Shown here: positions 31,936 to 43,516 of the stretch, in pieces
Layout of the letters: every line of letters begins with the position of its first letter
Position numbering within the stretch: position 1 is the first letter of the stretch
DNA from: Lutjanus erythropterus
Lineage: Eukaryota > Chordata > Actinopteri > Lutjaniformes > Lutjanidae
DNA length: 64,000 bases
Assembly: GCA_020091685.1 (NCBI GenBank)
Contig: CM034605.1
Coordinates: forward strand, 26,547,010-26,611,009
Direction: 5' to 3'
Translations under genes and position numbers: made by a program
The notes under the pieces: model-generated
Told to the model about the DNA's origin: nothing
Database searches by the model: none
Seen by the model: only the letters and a program-made list of their open reading frames with translations

Positions 31936-33469
31936 GACACACAATGCTGTTGAAAGTGTTTAGCAAAATATATCATTATCTAAGAGGAGACTGTGAAGAG
32001 TAAGTCCCTGCCTCATCTCGATCTGCTTCCTGTTTACACGCGCATGCTCAGTGTTTGTGACAAATGTTGCTTAAACATCTATCTGTTTTTAAAAACACTT
32101 ATATACATGTGAACAAGGCAGAAGCGTTTGCAGAGGTGAGGCTGGGAGCACACCTGCATGGCTTACCTGCTGTGATTAACTGTCTGAGTGTATGTGTGTG
32201 TGTTTGTGTGTGTGAGAGAGAGAGAGAGGGGAGAAAAGGTACAAATTAGATGGTAAACTCTGCTCATGACAGCATGTTTCTGTCTGTGTGTGACAGAGCA
32301 CTCAAGGTTTTCTTTTATTATACGGCGACCCATTACCTTCACACTTCCTTTTAGCATGTCAGCCTGTCTGTAGTGTGTCGTGAGCTTGTTTGCATGAGAA
32401 ACCTGTAATCTTCCTGGAATGTGTGAAGCAGTAATAATGAGCAGGTACCAAACACGAGGTCCCTGGATCGACATCTCTAAATCACAGGAGGAAGCGCGGA
32501 GAAACAAATAAAAAAGTAGTCATCAACCTTATATTTTTCATTTGTCAGTGAGGCACAAGCGTGACGACTTGTCGCTCCCACACATGAAAGGGAAAAATGT
32601 GAATGCATGCCTTGCCACTCCGCCATCTCATGCGTCGGCCAACGCTGCTCGACGGGGAAAAAATGGGAGAGAGGAATTCATTATCTCTAATGTATTCTAA
32701 TGCACCCAAGTGCCAAGTTTCATCACAGCTGAGGAGTATAATACTCCAGTTTTGTTAGCATTAGTATGTATGAAAGTTCTATACAGTATGATCTCATCTG
32801 TTGTAACTGTACAGCTGCTAAAAATATTTCTGTAGTGTGTGCTGCAGCTTCCTCTGTGTGTGATCTTTCCTGTTTATATGGCTGACAGTTTAGTGATGAC
32901 TGCGAATTGATGGATGTTTTTTAACTTCAACTAGCACACTGTATAAGTGTACGTTCAACGGTTCAGTCATCTCAAGAAATGACTGCACATGTATACTTCA
33001 GCGCAGACCTATGGGAACTGTATGAAACTGAATAAGTTAAGCACAAGTGTTGATGGCATTTAGCAGATGTATGCAGTGTAGCATGTGCAATTAAAGAGAC
33101 AGTAATGTCAGTTAACAGCTGATATTTACAACTAAATCCTGTCACAGCTATGTTCAGATTGTGTGTTGCAAAAGGACTCACACACCATCTAACCTGCACT
33201 ATACCATTTATTGCAACGTTTTTGTACTAGACTTTCATCAGTTTGTGTCAACGAGAAGTCATATTAAATGGGAATGGTTGTAAGTCTGCAACCAATCACA
33301 TTCCCAAAATAAAGTTAGAAAAATAAAACGCTCTGTAAGATAACAATCATGAATATATCCCCAAAAAAGTTTGAATGGGTACATACTACTTTCAGCATGA
33401 CCGGCCCTGACCAGTGACCGATTGCACAATGGTCACGTCACTCGTGTTGCAGACTGTCACTGGCCACTG
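31936..33469. other. Non-coding, no gene seen
   Basis: Unique sequence with a GT/GA microsatellite at 32191-32229. The 114-codon minus-strand frame at 32163-32507 reads the microsatellite as a THTNTHT-type tail and has no other motif. Confidence 0.5.
32191..32229 (+). repeat. Compound (GT)n(GA)n microsatellite
   Basis: TGTG repeats with one TTT interruption pass into GAGA repeats. Confidence 0.9.
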
Positions 33470-33625
33470 CTTACAGAGGGTGTGGGCCCTCTTCCACGGT
33501 GGCTGCCATATTGCACCGCCATGTAACCCAGAATGGACAAACCAAACATTGCCTTTAGATACAGCCTTTAAAGTTTTGCACCAGTTTTGTGCCCGCTGTA
33601 GGTTCTCCTACACACTCTACATGTT
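33470..33625 (+). repeat. GGTCC-ended interspersed repeat, internal fragment
   Basis: GGGCCCTCTTCCACGG, GGCTGCCATATTGCACCGCC and CAGAATGGACAAACCAAAC match the middle of the family also present at 6264-6430 and 61238-61528. TTCTCCTACACACTCTACAT closes it. Confidence 0.65.
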
Positions 33626-33865
33626 GAAGTGTCTTTAAGCAAAATACTGAACCCTGGCATCAGCTACTTGCTGTGACTTTGGTGTGTCTGTGTGAGAGAG
33701 AAAGAATTACTGAGCATAGGTGAGCTCCTGTTGAGCAAGCTAGCACCACGCCGTTAGTGTATGACTGTGTGTGCAAATGGGTGAATGGTGACATGTGCTG
33801 TAAAAGTGCTTTGAGTGTTTGGAATATTGAAAAGGCTCTATACAACTGCAGTGCATTTACCATTT
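33626..33865 (+). repeat. Interspersed repeat ending GCAGTGCATTTACCAT, + copy
   Basis: GTGTCTTTAAGCAAAATACT, AACCCTGGCATCAG, GTGAGCTCCTGTTGAGCAAG, GGGTGAATGGTGACATGTGC, TAAAAGTGCTTTGAG and TATACAACTGCAGTGCATTT define the family. It is present in reverse at 61585-61804. It is a very common teleost repeat, probably a LINE- or SINE-related 3' end. The minus-strand frame here is not a gene. Confidence 0.75.
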
Positions 33866-33937
33866 ATTCTAAAGACCAAGACACTTTGCTGTTTTGTAAA
33901 AGTGTCCCTGCCTGAAAAACTGCTGAGGTTTCTCCCT

Positions 33938-34150
33938 CAGGGCTGCACGATTTGTTGAAAAAAAAAGTCATATTGCTATTATTTTGAATGAAATTGTGAA
34001 TTGATTTGCATTACAATTTTCATGTTGACTGAAAAAAGAAAGTATTAAATTTGTGATGATGTGATATTTATTGATGTCTGAACCAAAGAAACATGTTTTC
34101 TTTCATCTGGAGAACAAGAGTTTAAGGCCAGGTCATCTGTGCAGCACTAT
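33938..34150. mobile_element. GGGCTGCACGAT-type MITE
   Basis: It starts CAGGGCTGCACGATTTG and ends CTGTGCAGCACTATAG, giving imperfect inverted termini. The interior is AT-rich (GCTATTATTTTGAATG, GATTTGCATTACAATTTTC). This is a familiar percomorph MITE type. Confidence 0.7.
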
Positions 34151-34834
34151 AGTAAAATGCTGTTCTCTCACAAATGTTTCTTTTTTCAGAAACTTCCAAT
34201 TTGGTTCTGGTTCTGTAACTTAGTTATCCTTTAAACCAGTATTTCATCCTGAAGTACACTTCCCCAGTAAGCATTACTCTGGTAATTTACAGGAAAAAAC
34301 ACAGTGTCAAAACTTTACAAAACAGTCGACTTGTAACCACTGGTAATACTAGACCAAAAGTAGAACTCTCTGAAGTCAGACATGTTAACTTTGCAGGATA
34401 AACACAGGTGTAAATATCCTCAGTTCCCTTTTAAATGTGTTATTCATTTATTTGGATGTATTTTAGCTAGTCTCCCACAAGTTCATATTAAAATTACAGT
34501 AAAAACATGTTCAGAAGTACAAGCAGGGCCCTGGCAACAGGACACTGATGTCATTAGTTACACCGTTTTACAGTTTTTGGCAAGTCAAAATGTCCTCTGA
34601 CAGCCATTTTTATTAGAGAGACAGACGGCCATTATTCCAGACTTCTGTTGTGGTCATTCCAATGTTTTCTGTGTTTACCACAGAGCAGCCAGCATGGACA
34701 TATTCAGCTGTTAAAACATGACAAAATGTTTTGTTTACTGGAAACAGACGTGCATTGTACGTCCTGTTAACATAGTGTTGGTACTACAGAAACTGTTCCC
34801 CTTTGCAAATTATCAGATTATAATTAAAGCAAAC
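34151..34834. other. Non-coding, no gene seen
   Basis: A 72-codon frame at 34382-34600 has no motif. Nothing else is recognised. Confidence 0.5.
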
Positions 34835-35714
34835 TAGGGATGCACTGATACCACTTTTTTTCAGACCGAGTACAAGTACTTACATTTGGGTACTTGCTGA
34901 TACTGAGTACTGATACGAGTACTTAATAATGCCATTACAGTTCTTACAATAACTTTAAGAACATGTTTTATTTTCATACATTATTGACTTGCAGAATTAA
35001 GTTTACTGTTACAAATGGTGTTACGTGTGATAATTATTTCATTATCATTTACAGCACTTTAACTACTATTTTAATGACACATTACATGTGTAGTATTTAA
35101 GTTTCTTCGTCATGTACCTCTTGTCTAAGAGCTAATTAGTTCCTGTCTGCCACTGTTAAGGGGGGACAGCTATGAGCGTGGTGCCGTGTGTGCAACAGTT
35201 TTGTTCACCCTGCTTTGAACCCCAAAGAGTGAAGTTGGGTGTACTGAGCTGTCAGGCTGTTTTGGTGAAGATTAACAGGAGAATAAAGAAGAGTACACAA
35301 AAGGAAGTTGTAGCAGCTTATTACCAAGAAAAGAGGGTTACAGACTTGTGGCAGTGGTGTTTTTTTCTTTGTCTTCAGATTAATTAGTTGAGGCATTCAA
35401 CTAGTTTACCCCTGCTGGGACTTATTGGACAGCAGCTGGCTGTGGTAGTCACTGTGGTCATTAATGGATAATGTTGAGGACAGCGAGTCTCGCTGATAAA
35501 TATGGCGCAACCAAAAAAGAGGATAAGCATTAGCAAACTTCTTGAACTTTGCATTGTGTTGGATGTTTAGATGTTTGCTTGTGTTGAGCGACTATTTTTT
35601 GTGACACGGTATCAGGTGTGGGGTATGGGAGTAGTTTTATGAGTACGAGTATGTATACGTGAGTACAGTATTGGACTGATACCCGATGCTGGTATCAGTA
35701 TCGGTGCATCCCTA
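34835..35714. mobile_element. hAT-like MITE with 8-bp target duplication
   Basis: The element begins TAGGGATGCACTGATACC and ends GGTATCAGTATCGGTGCATC followed by CCTA, clear inverted repeats. It is flanked by AAGCAAAC on the left (34827-34834) and AAGCAAAG on the right (35715-35722), an 8-bp duplication with one mismatch. Eight-base duplications are the rule for hAT transposons. The interior has subterminal AAGTACTTACATTTGGG and GAGTACTGATACGAGTAC repeats. At 880 bases with no transposase it is non-autonomous. The 71-codon frame at 35172-35387 shows no hAT dimerisation motif. Confidence 0.8.
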
Positions 35715-35725
35715 AAGCAAAGGCG

Positions 35726-36195
35726 TAGGGCTGGGCAATATGGGCTGTGCTGGGCATCCTCCATCAGCTCCATCAGTCCAAAAGTATAATGCCAGAAAAT
35801 GATATTTTGTGATTAGAAAATATCGTATCATTAAGATGTAAAATCTAACACTAGATCTACCACCTGAAGAGTAGCTTAAATTAGGTTGTATAAGTTTTTG
35901 TAAAATCACCGAACCAAACCAGTTCTATTAATGCAATCTGATTTGAAAGCAGTCAGATTATCAGATTGTTATTATTATTATTATTATTTGACGTCCTCTG
36001 AATGAGACTCAATAATCAACTGTCTTTCTCATGCAATTACAAACAGCGAATCCCACTGATTCTACCTTTAATCTAAAGCAGTTCATCATATTCTTTAAAA
36101 TCATCATATTTTTGCACTATTTCAAAACTTATGGTATAATATTTTAAAGAAAATGTGTATCTTGAGATATATTGTATATTGCAACATAGCCTTAA
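35726..36195. repeat. GGGCTGGGCAATAT-type MITE
   Basis: GTAGGGCTGGGCAATATGGG starts it. AAAATGATATTTTGTG, AAAATATCGTATC and a right end with TTGAGATATATTGTATATTG follow. It sits only about a dozen bases after the hAT-like element. A TTA microsatellite interrupts it. Confidence 0.65.
35967..35989 (+). repeat. (TTA)n microsatellite
   Basis: About seven TTA units. Confidence 0.9.
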
Positions 36196-38476
36196 CATTA
36201 GATATTATTTGTTATTATTTCCATTAATGATTTGGATTTCAACCCTGTTACTTACACCAAACATTAGCAAACATGTGGCAAAGTCCTGCAACAGGAGGGA
36301 CTTGGAAAATTAGTCCAAAGTAAACTGAAGCACACAGACCAAAGGCAACAAACTTTATTCATTGGCTAACCTTGTGATGCCAGATGCATCTTCATCAGAG
36401 TCAAAGGAAGTTGAAAGGCTTCACATTTAACAATTCTTCCCACATTGATTTCCTTCTTCACAAAATTGCTGCTTTAATCTATTTTATATAATCTTTAATT
36501 AAATATTTCAGGGGTTTTAGGCTGTTGTCCGGACTAAACAAGTAATTTGAAGATGTCTGGGGCCCATTAACTGGTATGGTATAATAAAAGGTTATCAGAC
36601 AAGACAGAAATATAACTTAATTTATAATTTAATAAATAATACTGTGTTAGATATTTTAAATGAAAGTGTCAAAAGAATATAGAGCTTTTTCTTTGATTCT
36701 TTTAATTGCTTGTCCTTTAAAATGAACAAATTTGATCAGACGAATTTAAACAGATTTTATTTAATTCTGTCTTATTTTTAACTCCTTGACTCACTCACTT
36801 CAGTTACTTTGTGTCCCTCTGTTTACACGACACTTTCAGCATAACAATATGTAGATATCACTCTTGCTGAAGTTTTTCTTGCAGCCTTTTTAGGTGTTGT
36901 CTTCTCAATTCTTGGACATGTGCCAGAGTATTTGCACATAGCATCTGGAGTTGACTTTCCTTATTTTTTTTCCTGTTAACAGAAAATTAAGAGAAAATAT
37001 AAAAGACAATTTAAGAGAGTGTTGCTGCATGAGGCCCATTCTCTTATATAACCATCCCAAATCAGACACTCATTCACCACAGGCTGTAAATATAGGGAGG
37101 GGCTCAAAAAACTCCATGTACACCAAACATTGGCAAACATTTCTCAAAGTCTGTAGCAAAATGTGAAAACTGGGAGAATACAGTATGTTCAGTGTTGTAA
37201 ACTGCAGCACAACATTTTCACACTGAACACACCCGTGATTTTTTTTTTTGACTGTCAAGATAAGAGGCTCCCACCCTTTTCCCAACCCAGATCCTTCATT
37301 TAACGAGCGAGTTATATCAGGGGAGATTTTCATGATTTGTGCTGCTATTTGCCACGATAGAAGTCCCCTCCTTTAATACAGTGTGAGTCAATTTAGCACC
37401 AAACTGGTCTGGTTTTATCAGTTTTCCCTGCGTGTTACCCAGGTATCTTTGTGTATTACATCACATAACTGGTGGTGCAAGTCCCAGTGAGATGAATGCT
37501 ATGAGGTAAGATCCCAGTAACAACTGTCACTTTCACATTATCCAAAAAGAGTCTGACTCACTGAGCTCGATAATGAATTCTTACACAATTTAAGTTCACG
37601 GACTGTGAAGTCGGCCGCGATCAGCAATAAATCGATATAGAACCCCTCCCTCTCTCACCACATCCACATCACAGAGAGGAGAGGCAGAACATCTTTGAAG
37701 AGAGGCGTTTATATATTATATATCGCTGATCACTGCAGATTTCATCATCACAGCTGGTGATTTCATTTTTCATTGGTTTCTTCTCTCTTGTGTCTCTATT
37801 TTCTTCTTGATCTAACCAGGAGAGATGGAGACAAACACAATGTTCTCCAAAAGGTGTCCCAATTTAAACTTTATATGGCAATAAAACAATCAATCTTGAA
37901 TTTTTTAAGTTTCCCACCCTCCTGTGACAGAAGGGGGTGAAACAGTAGTTCAGCATTCCTGGAAACACTTTCAAAGAATGAGAGAAGATTTTCAGCCTCC
38001 TGACTGTACATTAATACTGAGCTGGAGTCAGGATGTGACTAGCCTAGCCTAGCCTCAAAGGCAATCTCCACTGATTTTACACATTAAAGTCTGTTTACAG
38101 TTCTTAAGGAATACTATTGCACACGTTGTACAAGTTGTACAAGGTCCTCTGTGGCTCCAGAGGAAGTCGTGTGAAATCTAATAAACAGAAGTCCAGCAAA
38201 CTGATGTTACAGACCACTGACTACAGATCAGTGCTGATTAAAATAAACTTAAAACAGCGCACAAGAAATCAGGTTTGGAGAAAAGTTTGTCAACCAGTAA
38301 AACTGGATAAAATAGTCTAGGTAATCTCTAACCTGACATGCCAGATGGTCTGTTACACAGAACCACCGGGGAAGCCGTTCATAGAAAGTGTTTGGAAAAG
38401 GGCAGGCACTGTCATTTTCACATGCTTGGCAGGTGATTGAATGGACCATTTTTCACATCTAACAAATTCCAATTTA
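36196..38476. other. Non-coding; one possible repeat remnant
   Basis: AACAAACTTTATTCATTGGC and GATGCATCTTCATCAGAGTC at 36348-36403 resemble, in reverse, the CTGATGAAG...AATAAA end of a vertebrate-wide repeat type. A direct triplication of CTAGC lies near 38039-38055. No gene is supported; frames of 66-87 codons have no motifs. Confidence 0.4.
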
Positions 38477-38701
38477 TCAACTCACTGAACCAAAGTCAAA
38501 GTGGGGTGGAAGAAGAAAGAGAACATCTTTTCCATCGATAAAAGCCTTCAGTCGTTCTTTGCTCTTTTTTTTCTTGAATAAATACTCTCTCAGTTGTGAT
38601 ATAAATGATGCTATCACAGTATCTACGCTAGCCTCATCAGGAGCAGCCATTGTTTGTTCGAGATGAGTTGCTTCCATGGATACTTCTCGCTGTTGGCACA
38701 C
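38477..38701 (-). pseudogene. Possible RecQ-type helicase-like N-terminal fragment
   Basis: The minus-strand frame of 74 codons contains SVDTVIASFISQLREYLFKK and then KSKERLKAFIDGKDVLFLLP. The second part resembles the segment before the Walker A loop of RecQ-like helicases (Q..AL..F--G-DVL.-LPTG.GKS), a family with many transposon-borne or tandem copies in fish. Immediately after LLP, where TG.GKS would be needed, the sequence reads PHFDFGSVS and stops, so the ATP-binding loop is broken. No helicase motifs II to VI are found on this strand nearby. The likeness is short. The alternative is a chance frame in a repeat. There are no adjacent exons or splice sites to support a live gene. Confidence 0.25.
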
Positions 38702-38839
38702 CTAAAACTATGCCTGTGGCTGCCAGTAGTCCCTCTGAGAATACTGATTTGCTCACATTACCTCTGTTGCTGATGCAGATGGATAGCTTGAAACCTTGCA
38801 AGATGGATTAAAGAGTTTAAAAAGCAAAAAAAAACTTGC

Positions 38840-38972
38840 ATTCAAGAAGCTGAAATCGGAGAATTTTTACTTTTTTCTGAAAAAAAAAATACTCAAACTC
38901 ATTATTTAATTATCAAAATAGTGAACAAATAATTTTATGATTGATTAATCAATCACTCATTGCAGCTGTAGT
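38840..38972 (+). mobile_element. GCTGCAAC-type MITE, 3' half
   Basis: CAAGAAGCTGAAATCGGAGA, AATTATCAAAATAGTG and GATTGATTAATCAATCAC, then CATTGCAGCTGTAG, match the right half of the family. The left half is missing. Confidence 0.65.
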
Positions 38973-39079
38973 GGGTATGGGGGTGTAGGGTGGAGGAGAG
39001 TATGACTGACAGTGATAGTGGAGGTCCTGGGTCTTATTGTTGAGACCAGCTGCAGCTGGGGAGAACCCGTTCTAATGGC

Positions 39080-39330
39080 CTAAGCTTTTGAAGACGCATT
39101 TGTCCTGGTGGACAAATCTGGTGGGGAGTGTCCCAAAAAGTTTCTGTCCATGGAGGGAGGCATGACAATCTTACCAGCACGCCTCTGGGTTGTGGACAAG
39201 TATAGATCCTGGAGGGATCTCAGATTGCTGTTGATCACCTTCTGGGTGGAGCAGTCTGCCCTTGTCCTTGGCAGTAGCCGCAGCGCACCAGATGACAAAC
39301 AACTGGCTGATCACCTGAGTCCCTCCCGAT
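39080..39330 (-). pseudogene. Possible LINE C-terminal fragment
   Basis: The minus-strand frame reads QKVINSNLRSLQDLYLSTTQ then RRAGKIVMPPSMD. This is like the L..LQ.-Y.....RRA.KI..DPSH pattern near the end of several fish LINE reverse transcriptases. The expected DPSHP is replaced by MPPSMD. A neighbouring frame joins at a probable frameshift around 39298. At about 70 codons the similarity is suggestive only. The + strand frame over the same bases has no motif. No flanking tail or target duplication was identified. Confidence 0.3.
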
Positions 39331-40589
39331 AATGCTGACACTGACAACCACGTCAGTGAGTCGTTTTTAGCATGAAGCACCACAAGAAACCGTGCAGAGA
39401 CAACCAACAGCCAATCTGACTGGCATTTGGGGAAATTGCTCAGTTCAGTCAACACTGAACACATACTGTAACTGAAGTGCGTTTGGAAAAAATTCAAGTG
39501 AAATGGACAGGTGTGTAGGCAGCTATCAAAACAGATGTTTTGTTTAGCTTTTGTTTTCCTGTACTGTCAGTTAATATGTGAGCAGATGTGGGTTACATCC
39601 CAGAAGAGCTCTGAACCAGGTCCTGTAGCAGCAGTGATTCAGAATCAAACGACGGAGTGAACTCACCCACCGAGATCAAACCTCTCCGTCATTTACCTGA
39701 AGCATACGGCGGCGAGAGCAGAAGACGAGGCTTTCTGTCGAGATGTTTCCTGCTCCCTTCCTCTCAGACAGCTTGTTGTCACAGGAGGGCCTCGCAGCAC
39801 ACACCCGGACTCGCATGTTGTTGCTTTTTAATTTCAGGCGCAAGGTGACGCCCAATGGGTGACGGGGAAATCGCAAGCTGTGAAGTGACAGTTTGCCTAA
39901 ATCTGTGCTGCTGTGTGACAGTGGGGAGAAGGTGCTGGAATTGCATCACTGGCAGGCTGTTGCTGATGAAGGTGGCTGCTTTGTGTGTGTGTGTGAATGT
40001 GTGAATGTTTCGAGCTATGTCGTAAGGCGGATTAATCTGTAAACACATTTTTCTTTTCAGTTTTAAGGCGGCGTGATTCAAACCCACAGAGGATGCTTTT
40101 TAAACATGTACGTAGGCCTGTTGGTCTTACATGGATAACCACAACAGTTCCAGTTTGAATCCAGCTGGATTCTTAGACAGCAGGGAGGAAGATGAGGGTA
40201 CATGTGATCTAACATTATATGTAATCCCTCCCTCTATTCATCTGGCAGCTGACAAAAACGCCACGGTGCATGTAGAGAGAATTCATTCAAGTAACATGAA
40301 TGCCATCATAGGTGGGAAATTAGATGCTACATGCACTGTAGTAGTAATCCAGGCATTTTCTCCAAATGTGTGGGTCAACCTCACACAAATTGCAACATAA
40401 CCAAACTCAATGGATTTTATGTCCTTCTCAGTGAAAGAAAAAAAAGTTAAAGGAGTGACGGTAAAATTTTGAAAATCATGTGAATGTTTATGAGACTTTT
40501 ACGTAAAAACAAGAATCATTTATTGAACGAAGGCTAACACAAATCATAAGAAAAACCAACAAAAAAAACACAAGATGGATGCTGGCTGG
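39331..40589. other. Non-coding, no gene seen
   Basis: Frames of 63-102 codons lack motifs and do not end in splice-like sites that I can support. A short GTGTGTGT run lies at 39983-39992. The frame at 40131-40400 (89 codons) is unremarkable. Confidence 0.45.
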
Positions 40590-41222
40590 AGAGCATAGAG
40601 CTGGCCTGGCTTGACTCGGTTTGACTCGGCCTGTCATCCCAGCACAGCAGGTGTTTGCCTTTCCATTACAACAGGGCTACTTGCTTGAAGGTGTGTCTTT
40701 TACCTGAAGATGAGCTCGAGGAAGCTCGAGTTGAGTGGCTGTTGTTTTGCTATGTAAAGGCTTTTATTATGAAGCAGAACAATCAGGAAATGTTTTCATT
40801 TGGGTGTTTCATCAGCAGTAACTTATTACCACTCCGTGAAGCTGAGAGCGAGTACGAAATGGTAAACTAATGCAAATACCTGAAAGTACAAACAGCGACA
40901 CAGGAGAGAGACTAAATTTAAAAGTATAGAGATTCAGTTAGAAGCTACAAAAGTACTGAGAGCTGAACATAGAGATACTTTTAGAAACGTCTTTGTCTCT
41001 GTGCACATGAGCTGAGTGTCACTCGCTTGTTCGAGGGGGAGAGGGGAAGGTCGTCACGGATTGGCTGCAGTTGGTGAGACATCACTGCATCCCGCTTGGA
41101 GGCCGGTCAGGCTCGCTTCGGCCCCACTCCAGGGTAGGTCCATCTCAGGCATGGCTTGGCACCATAGAAGCTGTAATGGAAATGTAAATCAGTGCAGCAC
41201 GGTTTGACTTGGCAAAGTTACT
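40590..41222 (+). repeat. Diverged interspersed repeat, copy B (GACTTGG-type)
   Basis: TGGCTTGACTCGGTTTGACT opens it and GGTTTGACTTGGCAAAG closes it. GCTTTTATTATGAAGCAGAA, CAGGAAATGTTTTC, ACAGCGACACAGGAGAGAG and GGGTAGGTCCATCTCAGGCA parallel copy A at 2117-2960 in order and orientation. The two copies are old and much diverged. Confidence 0.6.
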
Positions 41223-43100
41223 AGTTCAGCGTGCAGACTTGCCACAAAAACATTGAATGTATGGCTATACTTCACACCTGGAATCTTTCCATTCAGATGT
41301 TGAGTATCAAATGAAGTAGAAAAATATGTATTAAATGAAGAACTCTAGCGATCACTTGAAGGGTACTGGTACTGGTATTGCCATTTTTTAAATGATACCC
41401 AGCCCTAAGAATGACTATTTTACTATATTTGTATACAAGTCAACATAAATTGGCACTAATCCATATATATGTTGTCATTGATTAGCATAAATGTAAAGCA
41501 AAATTATTTAGATAATGTGAAATAGCACACTGTTAAAAAAAAAGAAAAAAAAAAAAAGAAGACGTTCTCAGACTTTGAAAACCCCTGCACTAGACAGTTT
41601 GACCTACTTGTGCATCTATGGATGATTGTGGGCAGACCTGAACCCTTTGTGTAGACATCAAACAAGAGGACATCACAGATTCCAGTGTTTTTCAATACTT
41701 CTCCCCACTCAGATTTCTTAATGCTAAGATTTTCTCTTGCAGTATGTGTGAGGTCATGTGCTATGATGCCTGTATGACAGTATAGAGTTATTGGTCCCTC
41801 ACGTTTCTCACCTTCTCTTATAAACTGACACTAGCTGGGAAAAACACAATGATCTGCATTTTATTTTACAAACATTTTCAAAATGAGCTTTTTCTAAAAT
41901 GCTAAATTGTGAGTCAGTAACACACTCATAACGACATTTAGTGTGGCCAGGCGTTGTGTCCGTTTGAAAAGAAATGGTCCATTTTAACGAACACAATCCT
42001 ATCTCTTTCAGTGTTTACTGGCAGCATCCGCTGAAGTGGGCATCACCAACACTGTTTCCCAGACACAACACACATAAAGATGGATAATTGTTTGTCTGTC
42101 TCTGGCAACTCTCCGGTTATTAGCATTTGAGAGCCCATTCACACTTTTTGCCCAAATGAAATTCTGGTGTTGGATGTGTGGATGTTTCCCTCAGAGAAAA
42201 TAATGGATCAGAACTTGAGAGTGACATTTATACCATCTGCTGAACAGCAGTTTTTGAAAACTTTCTTTAGTTTGACTAATATACATGGCAGCTAACTTGG
42301 GTTAAACATTTGGGGGTCAAAAAAATAGGACTCCTTGAAGACTTACCCCTTGATTTTCAAAATAAAAGACCCCGTGCAGACTCGCGATCATAAAGACAGA
42401 CGGAAAATAAGCAATTTAACTACGTAGCCTGCTTATCCATGGTAAAAGCACAAAGAGCAAGGAAAGAGGACTTAATCAACAAAATCAGAGCAAGTAACCA
42501 TAATCAGACGGGCAAAATGCTCCGCTGCTGAAACGCTTCTGAAACGCTGCTGGCGGGAATTGAAGTCGCGTACATGACGGAACAAAACTGCGGCGCAGCC
42601 CTGACGCCACGCAGCTGCGCCTGGTGTAAATTATGGGTAGTGTTCCACCGGGGTGGGCGTGGCGGTGCATATTTTGGCGAGCTCATGGGTGAGCTGCAGT
42701 TTGTGGCCCCCAGTGTTGTTGTTGTTGTTGTGCAGTGGGTTTGTTACTCTACACATGGAGCCTGATTAAGATTAGTTCTCCTGACAAACCTGTTGTCAGG
42801 AGAACTCTGGTTTTAGGCTATTTTAATTGACTTTAGCCTGATTTGTAGGTGGTGACTGGCTTTTCAAAATCTGGACCACCTCTGCTGTGAAGAAGGCAGA
42901 TAGTCACTTTTTTTTCTCTCTTCTTTCAGTCGCTATTCTGCTGCACCCTGAACTTATCTACACACCTTACAGCTGACTAACCTAACTCCCCCTAATAGCA
43001 TAAAGCTCTGTGGCTGTTTTCTGATACGTCAGTCACACACTGGACAAGACTGACACTTCCCACAACAAACCTGCTGGACAGTGTCACATTCACAACCTAC
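41223..43100. other. Non-coding with repeat debris
   Basis: A GGTACTGGTACTGGTATTGC remnant at 41365, an A-rich run at 41535-41559 next to a reversed hAT-like CAGGGGTTTTCAAAG terminus, and 42395-42500, which resembles part of the element at 14127-15742, are the recognisable pieces. Overlapping frames at 42485-42765 lie in a GC-richer patch without motifs. No gene is supported. Confidence 0.4.
42774..42806. repeat. Perfect 14-bp hairpin
   Basis: AGTTCTCCTGACAA and TTGTCAGGAGAACT are exact reverse complements separated by ACCTG. No T-run follows it, so it is not an obvious terminator of any kind. It may be the tip of a foldback element. Confidence 0.9.
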
Positions 43101-43456
43101 CAGGGGTGTAAAATACAAGTTTCTCCATGATACAATATCACATTGATTCTTTGGACAATAACACAAAGTCTGCCACGATACAATTTCGATTGGATTCAAA
43201 TAAGAGGCCTGTAACTGATATGTTCATTTTGCACAATCACTTAGATTTATGTCAACTGACAAAAACAACTAAATTATGATTTGACAATTTTATGACTGAG
43301 CTCTTTCAGACATTCCAGACACAGACATGGGAATTTCAAAACAAAGGCACATCTTAGAGATGATGATGATTTATATTTTCACTTTCCATCGATCATATTG
43401 GATTGTTTAACACTGAATCAATATATTGATCCAGATCGATGTACAGTTACATCCCT
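43101..43456. mobile_element. CAGGGGTGTAA-type MITE
   Basis: CAGGGGTGTAAAATACAAG opens it and GTACAGTTACATCCCT closes it, forming inverted termini. Subterminal GATACAATATCACATTGATT and ATCAATATATTGATCCAGAT also mirror each other. There is no coding capacity. Ends of this kind are common among fish hAT-like MITEs. Confidence 0.7.
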
Positions 43457-43516
43457 AAAAAAGTACATCTTCAATATTAAGAATAATATAGTGCACGCTA
43501 CCCCTCTATTTGTGGT

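Noticed and set aside
42774-42806. Intrinsic terminator
   Set aside because: No T-tract after the stem and no bacterial context.
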